From the NCBI GenBank assembly GCA_033980235.1, contig CM067072.1, forward strand, positions 24,920,192 through 24,984,191: DNA of 64,000 nt. The letters run 5' to 3'. Within the stretch, counting starts at the first letter, position 1, and each line of letters opens with the position of its first letter. Origin of the DNA: Diadema setosum (Eukaryota > Echinodermata > Echinoidea > Diadematoida > Diadematidae). Below are positions 49,020 to 62,270 of the stretch, piece by piece. The position numbers and the translations under genes were made by a program. The notes below the pieces were generated by a model. That model had not been told where the DNA came from and did not search any database. It was given only the letters and a program-made list of their open reading frames with translations.

Positions 49020-49145
49020 ACCCGAGCAAGGCCACTGTGATATAGCGAATAACGCTCTGGATTCCTAAACAGAAGATCGTAGATTCGAACCTGCGGAGTT
49101 CACCATCTTGCAGGATGTTTTTGGACCATTCCGGGGGACAAAAGA
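49020..49145 (+). repeat. tRNA-derived SINE or tRNA pseudogene
   Basis: GATATAGCGAATAACGC resembles a tRNA D arm/A box, followed by an anticodon-arm-like CTGGATTCCTAAACAG and a B box GTAGATTCGAACCTG at the right spacing. The acceptor stem does not pair convincingly, so it is not a working tRNA gene. The downstream body differs from the SINE at 22137-22320. Confidence 0.6.
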
Positions 49146-49392
49146 GTTGACAACAACTTTGCTTACCACGAGTATTATTTTGTGTTTATATCTTTATGAT
49201 ATTCTCAGATGTTAGTACTCTGTTTATTGTCAGGAAGAGGTGAGTGTCAGTTCTTAATTAAATTCTCGGTTTTCCCTGGTTTGAAATTGTTATCTCCAAG
49301 CTTCAACGAAGGGATCAGTGTTTGTTGATTGTGCCAGTGCTTACCATAATTAGACAACAACGTTTACTTTATAGATGTGCATAAAGATCTGG

Positions 49393-49598
49393 ATAAACAA
49401 CGAGGACCACTCTACATCAATATGTATTTTATTCATGTTGCTGTTGGTCGAAGGTCAATTGTTTTATTGCTTTCACGATGTGTGTATCAATCGTTGAGCG
49501 TTTGTGTAGAGCTCCATATATGATTTGCTATTCGAAATATGTGGATGATATCTAAACATATTCCATTCAATATATGTAGAGTGGTCCTCGTTGTTATA
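49393..49598. repeat. Short MITE
   Basis: Inverted ends ATAAACAACGAGGACCACTC and GAGTGGTCCTCGTTGTTAT bound about 206 bp of AT-rich, non-coding sequence. Confidence 0.75.
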
Positions 49599-49743
49599 AT
49601 ATTGTTATGTTCGAATGACACATCATTTCTGGGACTCTACAATATTGCAATACCTAAAACGAACTTTGTTTTCTGTGCTGCTCCAGGTAAGCAGTAAGTG
49701 CCTTGCTCATTGCACCATATCCACCTTCGCATGGGGATTTCAA

Positions 49744-50057
49744 AGGGATGGTATAGTTTGGGTGAGATGGGGATTCAGGCTTGTAGTTCAGGTTCACAGT
49801 TTATTTGATGAAAATCGGTTTTAAAATGGCTGAGATATCAAAAAAGAAAGAGGTATCTACAAGTTTGGTTCCACCTTTTATCAGGACCACTTTGTTTTTA
49901 GATATCTTAGCCTTTTCAATACCGATTTTCATCAAATAAACTTTTAATTCCTCTTTAGAATCATATACTCTTTGATATTTCATATAAGTGGTTTCTATTT
50001 ATCTCGCAAAAAGCCAAAACCTGAATTCCCATCTCAGCCAAAACTATACAATTCCTT
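49744..50057. repeat. MITE family A copy 5, internally deleted
   Basis: Left AGGGATGGTATAGTTTGGGT, right CCAAAACTATACAATTCCT followed by TTAA (50058-50061). The left flank is TCAA. At 314 bp it is about 65 bp shorter than the intact copies, the loss lying in the left arm. Confidence 0.8.
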
Positions 50058-50061
50058 TTAA

Positions 50062-52389
50062 CCTCAATGTGAAAATACAACCAATTACTTCCAGATGTGT
50101 CAGGTGGCAGCAGTCAATGCTCCTTAAATGTCCTTTCACTTCCTGTGAGGCTTGTTGTGTCTTCTTTCAGTCACGGTAGAATAATCATTATCATAAAACT
50201 CCAAATTTCTTATGAACCAGTCAGTGTACATAGTTTTCGATGTCCATCACTCAGCCATGTCTTTGCAAATAATCTTTCAAATAAACACGCGCACACGTGC
50301 GAATATACCCATCTTCAGCACACAGGGGGGTGTTATCTCACACCCACGAACAGAAAGAACTCATCGGATGATAATTGTGTCGTTAGCGTTTGTCAAGACC
50401 CGACTTTCGACTAACAATGAGGAATGCTTTGTTGTATGTTATAATCTGATACAGTGCCCGGGCGATAGGCAGAACATATGCCACATGAACCCTTCTAAAA
50501 GTTCAATCGCACTTTCAGGCTCGCAGCAAGGTATCGCAAATCTTTCATTTAAGCGGAATCTCTTACTTGATTTATCGACGTGCACCGTCACGAACTTTGC
50601 ACGATTGCTTTTTCTGTTTTCTTCGTTGTTGTTTTTTTCTTCCCCAAATGTTGTTGATGCGTCAATTTGCATCGTTGCGCTGATGAAAGCCAAATGAGTG
50701 TATGGACACATGGCCCTATTTGTTCTTGTAGGTGATAGGGTTTATCTTTGTGCTGTCACTTGAACGTGTCTTTTTGACTTCTTTTCAATGACGACGGCAA
50801 ACAGTAGGGTTAAAGGTTGATTGCTATCAGCTGTACAGTGGCAAGTGAATACAAGAAATTCATCGAAGTATAATATGCAGTCAGCTGACTCATGGAGTGC
50901 TGGGCAGATTAGCAGCACCTGGTTTTTCAATAATTATCATTATTGTCATTTTTCTTTGGTATGTATTGCAAATTGCTAAATCAAAATATGTTCCAATTTC
51001 AGATAAACTTCCTCCATGTCTAATAGAAGTGAGATTGGCCTCTGAAAATGTCTCTTCTGGTAACTTTTGTTAACCGTTAAATTTGGCAATGGTGTTCATG
51101 GATATCATGGATGGTGATTTAATGCTGAGTGGCAGAGTTGATGTTATTGCCTTGAAATGCGATAGCTGGGTTTCTTGTCCTCTTTATATTATATTTTTTT
51201 ATAATTTTGATTGAGCTTAACCCATAGATTTCATTGGCGATCTCACTCGGTGTGATAAGATCAGCCTGAGCTAAGATTAAGAAGTCCAAAATTATACCCT
51301 CTGGACTCTCCGCATAATTGTCAGAAAGATACATTTTCGAATCAATGTGCTGTAGAGTTTATTGCTGTCTTGGATGAGGTGAATCATTTTGTGTGAAATC
51401 ATGCATATGTAACAGTTATTGACGATAAGTGAAATTTCTGAATGAATTATTAGATAATGAACTCTTTTTAATTCAGACTTTTAAACGCGTCTGTTTGAAG
51501 TTGTCAGCAATACATCGATGTTCTCGTGTCCTCTGGCATTATTTCCTTGAAACCATAAATAGGAATCTGTCCATGTGTGTATTGTCATATAGGGTTCATC
51601 ATTATTATCTTAATCAATTGAAAAAAAATGGTGAAAGAATGGTAAAACCTTGATTATGATATTGTACCTGCCATCATTAAAGAATGTGCTGGCATTTTAG
51701 ACGATACCAATACGCTTAACCTGGCTTTTAATGATATGCAACTCATTACATTGTCACATTCTGTCAATGCCAAGTATGGACGTGATAAAGAACACGTTCT
51801 ATAATTATGACTTTTAAAACTTCCACTGTCTTGTTTGCAACAATCTTTAACCCTCAAAGTGCCTCAATAATTACCCGTTCACAGGTATGTATGTGAAATT
51901 TGTACACATTTTGACTTATTGGTGCAGACAGGATTAATTTCAACGTTTATCAGATCACTGAGGACATTTGGACTTCGTCACAGGAACCACTTGTTTGATC
52001 ATGTATTCCCACCTATTCATGGTCATGCTGGTACTCTGCAACCTTCCTGCTGTTATCATAACTTAAGTGCACAGGGAGAAGACCGTTTCTTATTCAAGTT
52101 TCTATAAACGTGAATTTTCCTCCATGAAATTTTGGGCTGTCGTTGGTACGCAGGTGAGCTATGGTAGAATTTGATGGAAGATAGATAAGAAAACACACAG
52201 ATAAGTTAAAAAATGTCAACTTGCAAATATGATTGCTTTCATGTCTGACCCCGTTGATTGTTAGTTCCGTTTTAAAGTAAACATAAATTAGGAGATTGGG
52301 AGTTTTGAGATTTTCTTTATTATGATTTTTTCTGTTATAAAAAAGTCATGTTTAGATTTTTGTTTATATAACTGTAAAACAGGTTTGAA
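50062..52389 (+). other. Nothing recognised
   Basis: Several open frames of 60-160 residues occur (for example 50212-50697), but none has splice support or a recognisable family. Confidence 0.4.
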
Positions 52390-52545
52390 AGATAGAGCCA
52401 TTCGTTTGTAAAATGATTTTCCGTCAACCCTGAATAATGTAAGTGCCTACTACCACCATCAGAATTGTGATCTGTATTGGTTATGTTGATTATTCGATAG
52501 AATGGAATGGATTAAAAGCACATTAAATGAATGAATGAATGCAAA
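52390..52545 (+). mobile_element. LINE 3' end fragment
   Basis: A degenerate frame reads NDFPSTLNN, resembling the W-N-x-L-P motif at the C-terminus of the LINE at 30005-31487. It is followed by a short 3' UTR and an (AATG)n tail (52525-52545). Confidence 0.45.
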
Positions 52546-53938
52546 CCCGGAGAAAATAATGACGCTTTCGAAAATGTAAAGGGGACTTCTGACTCATTTT
52601 TCAACAAAACAATATAAGATATTTCAAGGCTAGTAAACTGTCCTCAATGTGCATTTCATTCTTTGAAGATTTCTACCTTTTCCTATATGTTTGTGGGTAA
52701 CTTATCTAGTGAGAATATGGTGATATCCGGTCAGGATTATCATTCTCCTGTGTCGGACAAGGTTCAACCGCCTTCTCTGATATCGTCACTTTCGTTTCAA
52801 TTAGAAGGTGACCTCAATTCCGGTATAAGTCGATAAAGGCTGAATAACAAGGCATTCTGAGAAGAGACACAGCTTCGTGTTCAGGTACAAAGACGAATGT
52901 ATGACATGAAAACATGGTAGTGGGTCTGTATTTGTGAGCTTTTCTCTGTAGACCTTCAGAGTGTAGGGTAACATTTATTATGCATGAACACAAAATTATC
53001 TGGACAACATCCACTCAACCGCTAGAAAGCTGTTGAATCAAAATAGCTTTGTAGCTACAGTAGCAGTCTACAGGCATTGGCGGGGTTTCCAGTTGCTATA
53101 GACTTATACGAGTCGTTCTTGTAATATCGTTTCAATCTTTCAATCCATTTTCAATTCTTCATCACTTTACCAGTTTGAATTATCTTATGCCAAAATAAGT
53201 TACGTTGTATATTATCAATGTTCAAGGTGCTTAAAGTGTTCCTTCAGTTTTGTTTGACTCTCTGTAGAGATTATCTGCCTGTAACTAGATCAATTACCCA
53301 AAGAATTTTCATACATATCATAGGCAATACCTGAAGTATGTGTTAGACTAAGTTCTAAAAATGTGGTGTAATGGGAGAGCAAAGTTTGATTCTCCAAGCC
53401 AACATCAACATTGTTAGCTTCCGCAGCAAGTCACCAGTGCGTATGACCGCTTTAAAGGGAGCTTTTCCGCGTGCAGAGAGCTATTTCAGAGGCCCAAAAG
53501 AAATAGGTGATATAGAATTTAAATCAGCAGTATTTTGCCAAAATGTTTAAATACGAAAATGTGTACTGCACCTAAGGGGTCATTTAGACCCCTTACCAGG
53601 TCAAGTGACTATCATATCGCCTGCGCAGGAATCCTAAAACCTGTTTCGAGACTCACCTAATTGATTTACCTTGGACGTCAAGCCAGGAATCAAGTTCTGT
53701 TGTCCTGGAAGACTTGTGAAAACATTGTGTTTAATACGTAAACCATATAGACTGCATAAACCTATTAAACTGTATAGATCAGAGATGTGGGCATGATACT
53801 GAACTTAGGTAAAGAAAGCACCGTGCACCGGAGGGTTTAAAGAAAGCTGATGGAGAGCAATAACCAGGCGCGCTCTTTACATTTCTAGTACAAGCATGTA
53901 GACTATAGGAAAAAGCAGGCACATCCCGTAGATTTATT
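52546..53938 (+). other. Nothing recognised
   Basis: A small hairpin (AAGGGGTC/GACCCCTT, 53574-53598) is the only structure noted. Confidence 0.4.
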
Positions 53939-54045
53939 TATTTATGTTTGTTTGTTTGTTTGTTTGTTTTGTTTTTGTTTTGTTTTGTTGTTTGTTTGTT
54001 GTTGTTGTTGTTGGTTGTTTTTTTTTTTTTTTTGGGGGGGGGGAG
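53939..54045. repeat. TTTG/TTG tract with poly-T and poly-G
   Basis: Low-complexity run of TTTG, TTG, T and G. It is complementary to the tail type of many retroposons. Confidence 0.8.
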
Positions 54046-57000
54046 TCTGTGAGTGCTTATTAATATCCCATTTTGGAATATTGTAGAGATTCCGTTGTGA
54101 TTTACTCATTTTTATGGTCATTTTTTGCACAGATTGTCATTATCTACGTATCTTTCTTCTTCCTTTTTTTTTCACACAGAGGAATAAATGCCACACTGAT
54201 CATCAACATTTCATGGCATTAACAACAAAAATCATACCGCCTCTGGTTCTTTTGCCATTGACAGGGGATGGTGACAATGATGGTGCAAATAGTAGCTGTA
54301 TATTTACCGTATATTTATGTATTGGATCGTCACTGTACTATGCATCCGCTACTGTGCTACTGCTATTACTGCTACTCCTGCACTATCCCTGTTAGGACTC
54401 TTATTGTGCTTATTGAATTGTCTCGAACAATCATTATATCTAGAGGACGAGTATTTGACAACTCAAGACAAACCTTGAAGAATTTCAAAGCTATAAAAAT
54501 GGAATATACAAAACGAAGAAATTATACTCCCGATGATGATCTCCTAAAATCTAGTTTCATTTACCTTGAGCTATCACCTTCGTATTGCTGCCCATAATCG
54601 ACACTTAAAGACGCTGTCTGGCGTTGTGGTGACTCAATTTTAGAAGTTGTCAAACTCTACTGGCAGAGCTGTAAAATGATGTTCAAATGCATGTAAACAC
54701 GCTTCAGTACTCTCACGTTCCCAAAGATTTTGAAAACTTTGCTGTCTCTATATATCAAGAGATTATCGAACAAAGATATTACTTTGCTAATAGACACCTA
54801 ACGGAATGTCTTTCACACTAAAAAAACCGCTAAACATGATTTTCAAGCAATATTGAAGTCAACATACATGTAGATACCCCTTCGAACACGAGAGTTTCTT
54901 GAACCAACCAGAAACACAAAACGGTGAATAACAGCGCTCGATGGGCACGAAAGATAACACGTATGCTGGTCTTTCAATACGTATTTTCTTTTTAAAATCC
55001 CAATTCTTTGATTCTGAAGTGATTTTTGTCAAGACTTGTTTTCAGAGGGTTTGGAGAAACATATATCCATCTTCTGTACTAGTCTCACTAGTGACGTGGG
55101 AGACATGTTTTGGTGAGGTGAAATTGAGGTGAAATTAAGTGTAAATTTTGAAATTATTTAAGAAGCGATTTCCAAATAATCATTTTTTTTGAGCATTAGA
55201 TTGATTGGATTCAAGTATAAAAGTTTCAGTGAACGAATGCTCCCAAGTAAACGAAGGCCAATAACTTTCGAACCGGAAGAGATTGTATTTTTTTTTTTGC
55301 CACTACAGAATGTTATAGTCGTCAGTATCACGTAAAGTAATTATCTTTGTAAAAGTTTTGATGATAACCGCGAATCGACCGCGAAATGTTCACCTGCAGA
55401 GTTCATTATGGATATCTTCATTTTTCCGAAATAGATTCTCAGAAGAAAAAAAAAAATCATTTGCATGAAATCATGAGTACGAATTTAGGTATGAATCACA
55501 GTAGGTATATGGTTATTAATAATTTTTGTGAGACTTACTTGAAAATTGTGAGGAAATAACAGGTAATTTTTTTTGGTATATATATCAGTATGTAAGCATA
55601 CTGTGATGTCGACAATATCAGAGTGTGCAGATGGTGTGATGAGGCAAAAGAAACTACATGACTCCGCAACTTTCGTGCTTTTGTCCGATTTCAAATAAAA
55701 AACTTTCTGCATTTTGTTCATTTACACCTTTACACTGTTCACTCACGTCTGTTTATAGCAATTACTTTCCTCTTCAATAATAGGAAACAGTCTGACAATG
55801 ATTTTATAATTCTTTAGAATACATTCCACACATTTCCAATGTTACAGAAAGCATGGAGACTCGATCTCCTATGGTGTAAAGCATTCACCAGCTACCCTTC
55901 CTCAGATTAGGGCATTGAATTTTATATCACGATGAGTATAGCCTCTTTCCCCTTTACTTCTCTTTCTTTGTAGGGGGGATAAAAGGAGGTCAGGAAATGT
56001 CTAGTTTAAAATTTATCAAGTTAACAAATTTTGGCGTTTATTCAATGTGCACCACTTCAGCTAAATATTATGCATTTAACCTTCTATTCATTATCTTTGT
56101 GTGTTTATTTCTTCCAACAGTTTATTATACTTTTTTTTTATCTTCCATAGTTGTTGCTAAGGTTGTAGGAACCACAGGAGAACCCTGCCTATTGTCGTAA
56201 TGATTGGAGAAAATTGTTGTAGCCATCATTTTGTGTGTAAGTGCGGTGTGTTGTCGCCTCCTTATTTTTCTCCGGGGACTGTATGTTCGAAGGGTGCATA
56301 TCAGTCACAACACCGGGGTTTTCTGGAGATCAGTGCCACTTTCCTTCATCTTCTTGTGAACTGTGCTTGTATGGTATTGCAACTGTTTGCGGGGGATGCC
56401 ATTGATCACGACATGGCATCAACAGTTCTTTGTATCCTAGTACTACATGGGACAATATTTAGCTCCTTCCTCGGTATTAGCGGTTAACATTTGTGACAAG
56501 ACCGTTTCACACCAATTTCCGCACTCTGACGAGTCACTTGTATGCTCATGAAGTCAGAGGAGGGTATTCTACTCTCTCGGAGCCTTAACGGTTATGGGTT
56601 ATGACTCATAGTGATTCCTTCTACTTTTAGATTTATCTGACATATTTTGTTTTCAATTTGAAGGAAATTACATGCATTTACAGATGATTCGTGTGATCTC
56701 ACAATCTTTTGGTTTTAACATTGTGTTTTCTTTTGTTGCTTTTGCAACAGTTGTCACATCCTCTTCGCACTTTCTGCACTGTCAACTTTAAAACATTTGT
56801 GTGGATTCACACTCAGCAGTAAGAGACTTACATAAAATTTGCGTTCACAACAATACCATCATCATATGACTATCGTTATAGGCCTAGTTGTTACTTTATT
56901 ATTGTAGTTGTGGCTACTTTTTTATCATCTCAGTTGTCTTATCTTTCATCTATGTTTCTTGGTTTCTACAAGACATCAGATTGCCCTAAAGAACGAAGTC

Positions 57001-57509
57001 GGTTAATCGCCTGTTACGCGCCGGTCATGTCCAATTGCTGCGAGTAGGTTTTGGCGAGTTGCCATTCTAGATGCAAGTGACTCCTGTCACCAGAGCGCCG
57101 CCATGAGGCCTATATGTCGAGGACCACGACCTTACAAAACCATCGTTGACAGATTGCCTAAAATGTCTCTCCGTGATTGCATGGGTACATTCTAGAGTCA
57201 CTCCGGAAGTCATTCCACAGTCTGTACGTCTTCGGAGATGGCTATATTTAGATATACATGTAGTTATGATTCAGAAAGCAATTCCGCAACACCTGTAAGG
57301 CACTTGCTCGAGTCCGATTCTTGCCTTTTGTACCGCCCTCGCATTCGTTTACCAGGGTTTACTAAAAGTGTGCAATCCATTCGCATTACGCGGAGAGCCT
57401 GCCCCCCCCCCCCCCCCCCCCGCCCTCACAACCAAGGGATTTATGCTCACCTCCTTTTAGGTACATGCAAGTGCAGTCAAATGGAAATATGAATGTTATA
57501 CATTATATA
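54046..57509 (+). other. Non-coding, probable intron
   Basis: No propeptide or cysteine-knot exon of the GDF8/11 gene was recognised. A poly-C run lies at 57401-57421. Open frames near 55997 and 56200 have no family match. Confidence 0.4.
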
Positions 57510-57688
57510 GATGATGACTGGCGGGGGAGGGAACATACCGAATGTTCCACCCTAAGGGTTTGAAATGCTATTGAGGGAGGTTGTAAGTTCCGAGACGAAG
57601 TCGAGGGACTTATAGCATCCCGAAACAGCATTTCAAACCCAGAGGGTGGAACGTTTGGTACATGTTCCCGACAACAAAAGTCATCATC
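57510..57688. repeat. Fold-back MITE
   Basis: Inverted arms GATGATGACT... and its complement at the right edge. Internal pairs are GTTCCACCCTAAGGGTTTGA with TCAAACCCAGAGGGTGGAAC, and AATGCTATT with AGCATTTC. 179 bp, non-coding. Confidence 0.8.
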
Positions 57689-58074
57689 TGTTATTATCAT
57701 TTTATGGGTTAGTCAAAGCTGCTTTTTCACATTGTATGGAATAGGCAAATTTATCCTATCGATTGCGTGAAAAATATAATCGTTCAATCGTTTGGTATCG
57801 TTTGTCATTTGTTACGTGCAAATGTTTTTCCATGGGAGAACATTACAAAAATGTTCTGCCCATGGGCGAACATAACCAATGTGCCTCCATCACGTGATTG
57901 TGTTTAGCCAATCACTAATCGGTATTTGACCAACCCTTTTGATATTGTTCTATAAACAATGGACGCCAAAAAATCGATTATTGGAAACTTTGGAAGCATT
58001 CTTTCGCTATTGAATTAAAGAAAAGTCGTGATGCCAGACATAATGTTCAGGTAAAGTGTAGGTTAAGAGCTTGA
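57689..58074 (+). other. Nothing recognised
   Basis: AT-rich spacer with a short internal inverted repeat (TTTTTCCATGGGAGAACAT / ATGTTCTGCCCATGGGC) near 57822-57870. Confidence 0.4.
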
Positions 58075-58725
58075 AGGGGAATCCAGGACCAGTTAAAGTT
58101 ACTTTAAAAGAGGGAGTAAGATTTTATAGGCACGGCAGTGGAAATTTAATCAAAATCGGATAACTATTTTGGAAGTTATGACATTGTGAAATATCGCAAA
58201 TTTTTGCAGTTTTTGAATCGGACTTTGATATGTTCTCGATTAGTTTATGTGAATTGTCACTGAATATGCAAATGAGTGAGCTGATCATGTCACCACCTGA
58301 CAATTTTCTATTGATTGTTTGTAAAAACTGATGAAAAATTTATTTATTAAACATGATGATAATCACGAAATGATTTTTAAATATTTTATTGGTAAAACAT
58401 CAAAATTATGATCAGTCATAATCATACATTAGGATTTAAAATTGGGGCGTAATTGCCTTTTAACCCCCCCCCCCCCAAAAAAAAAGTGAAATTATCAAGA
58501 TTTTGTGCAAAGGCTGCATGGCAAGTTGTGAGGTTATGGCATCATGCCACTCCGTTTTTGCATAAAAATTGACACAGTTCAAGAACTGTTTTGTACAAAT
58601 TACAGCGAAACTACACAATTTCATAACTGCCCTATTTTTCCGATTCTTATCAAATTTTCACCATTGTGCTAATAAAGTTTTACTCTTTCTTATCAGACTA
58701 TGTTTTACCTGGTCCTGAAGTCCCT
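58075..58725. repeat. TTAA-flanked long-TIR MITE (family F)
   Basis: Left end TTGA/AGGGGAATCCAGGACCAG; right end CTGGTCCTGAAGTCCCT/TTAA. The inverted arms run on for about 100 bp (GAGTAAGATTTTAT with ATAAAGTTTTACTC; AATTTAATCAAAATCGG with CCGATTCTTATCAAATTT). A poly-C/A tract lies inside (58466-58485). Confidence 0.8.
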
Positions 58726-58901
58726 TTAACCAGAATCGTGACAATCAAAAGCGTTGCTTGCGTACACTCCGTAAACGGGATTTGATCTCACTTGTCCCAC
58801 ATATCAACATCCGTGTTGGATCTTTGAAGTATTCATAATGTCTTTTCTCTTGTGCTCATCATCCCGTACAAAAAGAGCCGTGTAGGTGTTGCATGCATTA
58901 A

Positions 58902-59281
58902 AGGGTGTGAACAGTTCTGGTCGAGGTGAGGATTTAGCTTTTAACGTTTTGCGAGATATTCAGAAACCACTCAATGAAATGTCAAAGAACATGCAATACT
59001 AAGGGGTATCAAAAGTTTATTTGATGAAAATCGGTTTTGAAGTGGCCGAGATATCCAAAAACAAGATGAAACAAAGAAATTCTAATAAAGTTGTGGCCTG
59101 TAGTCTTTTATTATTTTCACTTTTTTGGATATCTCAGCCATTGGAAAACCAATCTTAATCAAATAAATGTTGAATCCTTAAAATTACATGCCCTTTCATA
59201 TTTCATAACAGGTTTCTCATTATCTCACTTAGGAATGCTCAAAACATGAATCCCCACCTCAACCAGTACTGTACAGCCCCT
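58902..59281. repeat. TTAA-flanked MITE, family A copy 6
   Basis: TTAA at 58898-58901 and 59282-59285. Left AGGGTGTGAACAGTTCTGG, right CCAGTACTGTACAGCCCCT. Closest to copy 2. Confidence 0.85.
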
Positions 59282-59323
59282 TTAACCATTTCAAACATAA
59301 TCTAACCAGTTTGTCTCTACGAT

Positions 59324-59750
59324 ACACACTAAAAAATACGGGTTCAAATTTGAACCCCAAAATTGTCGCTATACAACCACCCTATAGGGTGCAACCTTGC
59401 AACCCAATAAGAAATTTGCACCCTTAGAGGTGCAATACGCCGAATTTTGAACCTACAGGGGTGCGAATTTGCACCCTCAGTTTTGTGCTAATCAAGGGTG
59501 CAAACATGCACCATAAACATTGATACATTGTGAGTTGAAAATTTGGACCACGAGTACCAAGGTTTTACTCGTAAGATCAAAATTACACTCTGATGGATAT
59601 GTCTGCATCTTTGTAGGTACAAAAATAAATATTAAGAGATTTAATTTTCTACTTGCATAATAAAAGGTGCAATGTGTTGTACACCCCAGGGTGCTGTTAT
59701 TATAGGGACAAATAGGGTGCAAATTTGAACCTTTATTTTTTAGAGTGTGT
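59324..59750. repeat. MITE with ACACACTNTAAAAAAT ends
   Basis: Left end ACACACTAAAAAATACGGG and right end TATTTTTTAGAGTGTGT are inverted. The sub-terminal GGTTCAAATTTGAACC-type motif is itself palindromic. The interior repeats GGGTGCAAA-like units several times on both strands. 427 bp. Confidence 0.75.
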
Positions 59751-60254
59751 AACTCTTCTGAACATCAGTTACACTAGGCCCTACCTACACCGAGCTCGTT
59801 GTTATTTGGATTGCTCTGCAATGCATAATGAAAGTCTGGTTCACTTCATCCTGAATGAGCTCTTTTCTGTGCTATTTCTATAGAGGGCGAATTTCTTTGT
59901 TGGTTTGATAATTTTGCTTTATTTTACATTAGTTTTACAAGCCTTCGACCAATTTAGAGCAGAGGATGTCGGTTGCCATTTTGTCACGTTCAACTTCTAA
60001 AACAACAACAACAACAACTACGAGTCAACACTGACAAAATAAAAAAAGCAGACAAACTGATCTTCTGGCAGCAGCAATTCCTCCACCAGGCAGCTCTATT
60101 TGCAATCAACCTATTTTTATGAACAAATACAAAGATCCACCATGAATTTATAATACTATAGGCTAATCTTGTACATCAGGGACATCCCTCGTGCAGTATT
60201 CCCAATCAGACTGATGGCATTTTAATTAATAGTGATGAATATAATAATAAAAAA

Positions 60255-60305
<51 letters not shown>

Positions 60306-60402
60306 AAAAGTAATAATAAATGTAACTGTTACTTTATCGCAACCTGTGAGTCACACCAACGAATCATAGAGAAAAGAAACTTCAGCATCACATTTCTAAA
60401 TA
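59751..60402 (+). other. Non-coding; (TAA)n array
   Basis: 60240-60303 is an (ATA)n microsatellite. No gene recognised. Confidence 0.55.
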
Positions 60403-60677
60403 CAGGGACAGATCTAGCTTTTTGCCGGGGGGGGGGGGGGGGGGTAAGTTTGGTTCATGACAACCACAAAAAAGGTCTTCACATTTTTTGGTTCCATTTC
60501 TCACCCCAAATCGGCTGACAAGCAAATCAAGAAATAGAAAAGAAAACAAAAGGTCTTCACATTTTCACTTCTCCGCTAACAGGAAAAAAGAAGAAGAAAA
60601 CAACAACAAACGTAAAGCTCAAGGGGGGGGGGGGGTTAAACCCCACCCCCCCCCCCCCCCCCGTGGATCCGCCACTG
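60403..60677. repeat. hAT-like MITE
   Basis: Ends CAGGGACAGATCTAG and GTGGATCCGCCACTG are inverted and match the type at 7745-7902. The interior has poly-G and poly-C runs that pair with each other. Confidence 0.65.
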
Positions 60678-61930
60678 AAATGTGTTGGGTAATGTTATTT
60701 AATTACCGTATCGCGTAAGATATTTCTTTGCGGATGAGAAGTTATTGACACAGCATTTATTTACAACGTTTGTAGATTGTAAAAAGAAGAAATTACAACA
60801 TTGTACCATGATCTTTTTCTTTTGCCCCTTTGTATGTTGTTGTTGGGTGTTTTTTTTTTCTTTTCTTATCTGGCGAAACCAAGAACTTTTGAACTCCCTT
60901 GTCCCAACCACCGTCCATGAACATAGACATGATTTCGTCACGCGATCTCCCACCCTGACTAGGGTTAAACCAACATTGGATGGTCTTTTAATCTTATACG
61001 CGAGCGCCGGCATTGTTCTGCTCACTTGCGAATGTATCCCCTAAACATACTGTGTCGATCCCGCCACATTTCAAGTCGAAACTGCACGAATGTGAACGAC
61101 TGACGTGGCTGAACTCTCTCACGAATGGATCACTCGAAAGGGGAAAATGAGTCAGCCATTGACCGAAAATAAATATTTTGTGGAAAATGGGAAGATTACG
61201 GGGGTCAGTGATGATCAATACCATACTCGCAGGAATATACCATAAACACACAGACACACACTGGCACAAGCCATATCGAAAAATGAACTTTGATCGCGGT
61301 ATATAAATAGCGGATATTCTCGATCTGTTTATGTTGGAATGAAACACCGAACAACGGATACTGAGTGGGTGATATAAATGATGAACCGCTGGCAATAGGT
61401 ATGAAAAGGATTTCTGTCAGACTCCAAAGGCACCCTCGACCATTTTCGATCAAAAATGATGTGACCCTCTCTTGAGAACTGAAGGGTGCTGTAATATTAC
61501 AATTAAGACCTTTGATGCTACGATATGACCCTAGTTATACAAAGCATAATGAATACGCAGTACATTATAATTACCACAATAATGGCGTTACGTTTCATGT
61601 TTTCTCTCACATTCGTCTGTATGCATAATTATGTTCCATGACGATGTACACGTGAAACGCGTACACGCGAAACTTAATTATATCACCTTATTATATACTT
61701 GATACATTTTATGCAACGGAGTATGCGACTTTTTTGTTGGCGTGCTTGTGTATCTATCGTCACTGATTCCCTTGAGCCTATATTTATTGTGCCTGCGATA
61801 AATGGAGAAGTAAGTTGCCTATACATTTGTACGTTCTACGGTCTCATATCCGAGAACTTCAGGACGGCCACAGAGGAGGGAAATCGTGTGAATACTAGAG
61901 TAGGCCACTCACAGTTGAATGAAATTTTAA
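60678..61930 (+). other. Nothing recognised
   Basis: Open frames of up to 133 residues here have no splice support or family match. Confidence 0.4.
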
Positions 61931-62270
61931 AGGGACATTCCAGACGATTTATATATTTTTGAATTTTTTAGTATAAACGGATTGAATAGTTATGGTTGAG
62001 ACCTAATTTCAGGTTTCTAACATTTTTTGGTGAGATAACGAGAAATATTTCCTATGAAATATGAAAGAGCATGTAATTCCATGAGGAATTCAACGTTTTA
62101 GAGATGATGAAAGTTGGTTTTGAAATAGCTGAGATATCCAAAACAGAGCGATTCTAATAAGTGTGGGACTCACTTTATTACGATCGCTTTGTTTTACTTT
62201 GTTTTTGGATGTTTCAGTCCTTCAAAACCCTATTTTCATCAAATAAACTTTGAATTCCTCTTAAAAAAAC
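61931..62270. repeat. MITE family A copy 7, mosaic
   Basis: Begins TTAA/AGGGACATTCCAGACGATTT, which resembles family G. It then switches near 61984 to a family A body (TAGTTATGGTTGAGACC, GATAACGAGAAA, GCTGAGATATCCAAAAC) that stops short of its right end near 62265. It looks like one element inserted into another, or a recombinant. Confidence 0.65.

Noticed and set aside
56200..56487. Open frame starting MIGENCCSHHF considered as GDF8/11 exon 2.
   Set aside because: Only a CC pair matches; the expected hydrophobic strand pattern and splice phase are absent.
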